The position numbers and the translations under genes are program-made. Positions 7,513 to 8,113 of a stretch of 8,113 bases of DNA are shown here, in pieces (position 1 is the stretch's first letter; every line of letters begins with the position of its first letter). Below the pieces are notes generated by a model. The model made no database searches. It saw only the letters and a list, made by a program, of their open reading frames with translations, and was not told the DNA's origin. The stretch covers positions 1 through 8,113 of the forward strand of contig JALONF010000076.1 of assembly GCA_025455085.1 (NCBI GenBank), in the 5' to 3' direction. Source of the DNA: Ignavibacteriaceae bacterium (GTDB taxonomy: Bacteria > Bacteroidota > Ignavibacteria > Ignavibacteriales > Ignavibacteriaceae).

Positions 7513-7905
7513 ATGGAAAAAAGAATCAGCATATCAAGTGGAACTATCTGGGAAAGCAAAATTGGTTATTCCAGAGCAGTGAGAATAGGAAATCTTATTG
7601 AGGTATCCGGTACTGCTGCAGTTGACCGTGACAGGATTATCGCCCCTGGTGATCCATATCAGCAAACTAGATTCATCATTCAAAAAATCGAGAAGGCAAT
7701 TAATGATGCAGGAGGGTCACTGAGCGACGTAATCCGAACGAGGATTTATGTAACCAATATTAAAGACTGGGATGCGGTTGGTCGGGCTCACGGTGAATTC
7801 TTTAAGGATATCAAACCTGTAACTTCAATGGTTGAGGTTAAATCGCTGATTGACCCGAATATTGTTGTTGAGATTGAAGCAACTGCTTATTTAAAGGAAG
7901 AGTAA
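7513..7905 (+). CDS. RidA-family (YjgF/YER057c/UK114) protein with non-canonical active site
   Basis: A 130-residue protein of standard RidA length. Classic RidA forms a trimer and hydrolyses reactive enamine/imine intermediates made by PLP enzymes. Family features are the YSRAVRIGNLIEVSGTAAVD segment near residues 19-38, GGSLSDVIRTRIYVTNIKDW (about 67-86) and VEIEATAYL at the end. The signature of the family, P-x-R-S-x-V-E-V, reads PVTSMVEV at 102-109, so the arginine that binds the substrate carboxylate (Arg105 in RidA) is Thr104, and the usual SGQ is SGT. It therefore belongs to a Rid group without the catalytic arginine and probably does not act as a 2-aminoacrylate deaminase; its substrate is unknown. 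It is probably co-transcribed with the AlkD-family gene 8 bases upstream. Its stop nearly touches the stop of the convergent minus-strand gene. Confidence 0.93.
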   Translation: MEKRISISSGTIWESKIGYSRAVRIGNLIEVSGTAAVDRDRIIAPGDPYQQTRFIIQKIEKAINDAGGSLSDVIRTRIYVTNIKDWDAVGRAHGEFFKDIKPVTSMVEVKSLIDPNIVVEIEATAYLKEE

Positions 7906-7906
7906 G

Positions 7907-8113
7907 TTACTTTAGTATTACTCCGAAGAGCGTTGCGTACATAATTCGGTAAATTTCTGTATTATCAATTTTCCCTTTCATTAGCTCAGAATTTAACCCT
8001 TCTGCTTTTGCTATTACCGAGCCATAAACATCATCATTGGTTGACCACGCAACAGCAAACTGGAATTGGTTTCCGTTCTTGTCTTTAGCAGTTAAAAATG
8101 GCTTTGAACTTGT
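7907..8113 (-). CDS. Alkaline phosphatase family protein, C-terminal part
   Basis: An open frame enters from the right edge and ends at TAA (7907-7909), giving the last 68 residues of a longer protein. The segment VAWSTNDDVYGSVIAKAEGL followed by KGKIDNTEIYRIMYATL aligns without gaps to the C-terminus of alkaline phosphatases: the DNTEIY box matches the D-x-T-D/E-hydrophobic motif (E. coli PhoA GLTDQTDLFYTM), and the WST strand precedes the metal-ligand site. This family hydrolyses phosphomonoesters outside the cytoplasm with two zincs and a magnesium. At the place of the His412 zinc ligand of E. coli PhoA the sequence has Asp (codon 8030-8032), and the AYGP segment reads AEGL. It could be a functional variant or a divergent relative; most of the gene, including the nucleophile, is outside the window. 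Confidence 0.72.
   Translation of the reverse strand, partial: TSSKPFLTAKDKNGNQFQFAVAWSTNDDVYGSVIAKAEGLNSELMKGKIDNTEIYRIMYATLFGVILK

Overview
The window is AT-rich, largely coding bacterial DNA. It has short intergenic gaps, almost no Shine-Dalgarno sequences, and one TAnnTTTG box of the Bacteroidota -7 type in front of the first gene. Together with an outer-membrane barrel protein and GAF/PAS hybrid kinases, this suggests a member of the Bacteroidota/Ignavibacteria group. That placement is inferred from style and protein character, not from a marker gene. No tRNA, rRNA, CRISPR array, insertion sequence or phage gene was seen.

Layout. Bases 1-80 hold the end of an unseen upstream unit, closed by a strong rho-independent terminator. 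From 205 to 6681 three plus-strand genes follow with gaps of 19 and 2 bases and read as one operon. The first encodes a 1210-residue secreted protein: a stalk-like domain, an AMIN-like domain, a gluzincin-type zinc metalloprotease domain, a beta-propeller-like region and a C-terminal outer-membrane beta-barrel. The second is a GAF-domain histidine-kinase-like protein with an apparently intact ATP-binding domain but no histidine at the expected phosphoacceptor position. The third is a complete PAS hybrid histidine kinase ending in a receiver domain with all key residues. No DNA-binding output regulator lies in the window.

A 112-base gap with no clear terminator or promoter leads to a second pair: an AlkD-family DNA alkylation repair glycosylase and, 8 bases later, a RidA-family protein whose signature arginine is a threonine. 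At the right edge a minus-strand gene, the C-terminal end of an alkaline-phosphatase-family protein, converges on the RidA gene with a single base between the two stop codons.

How the genes may work together (inference). The first three genes could form an envelope-sensing unit in which an outer-membrane/periplasmic protease-propeller protein is co-expressed with two soluble kinases. The degenerate GAF kinase could modulate the hybrid kinase. The AlkD/RidA pair looks like housekeeping damage control and need not be related to the operon. The best candidates for something undescribed are the protease-propeller-barrel fusion and its linkage to a kinase/pseudokinase pair.
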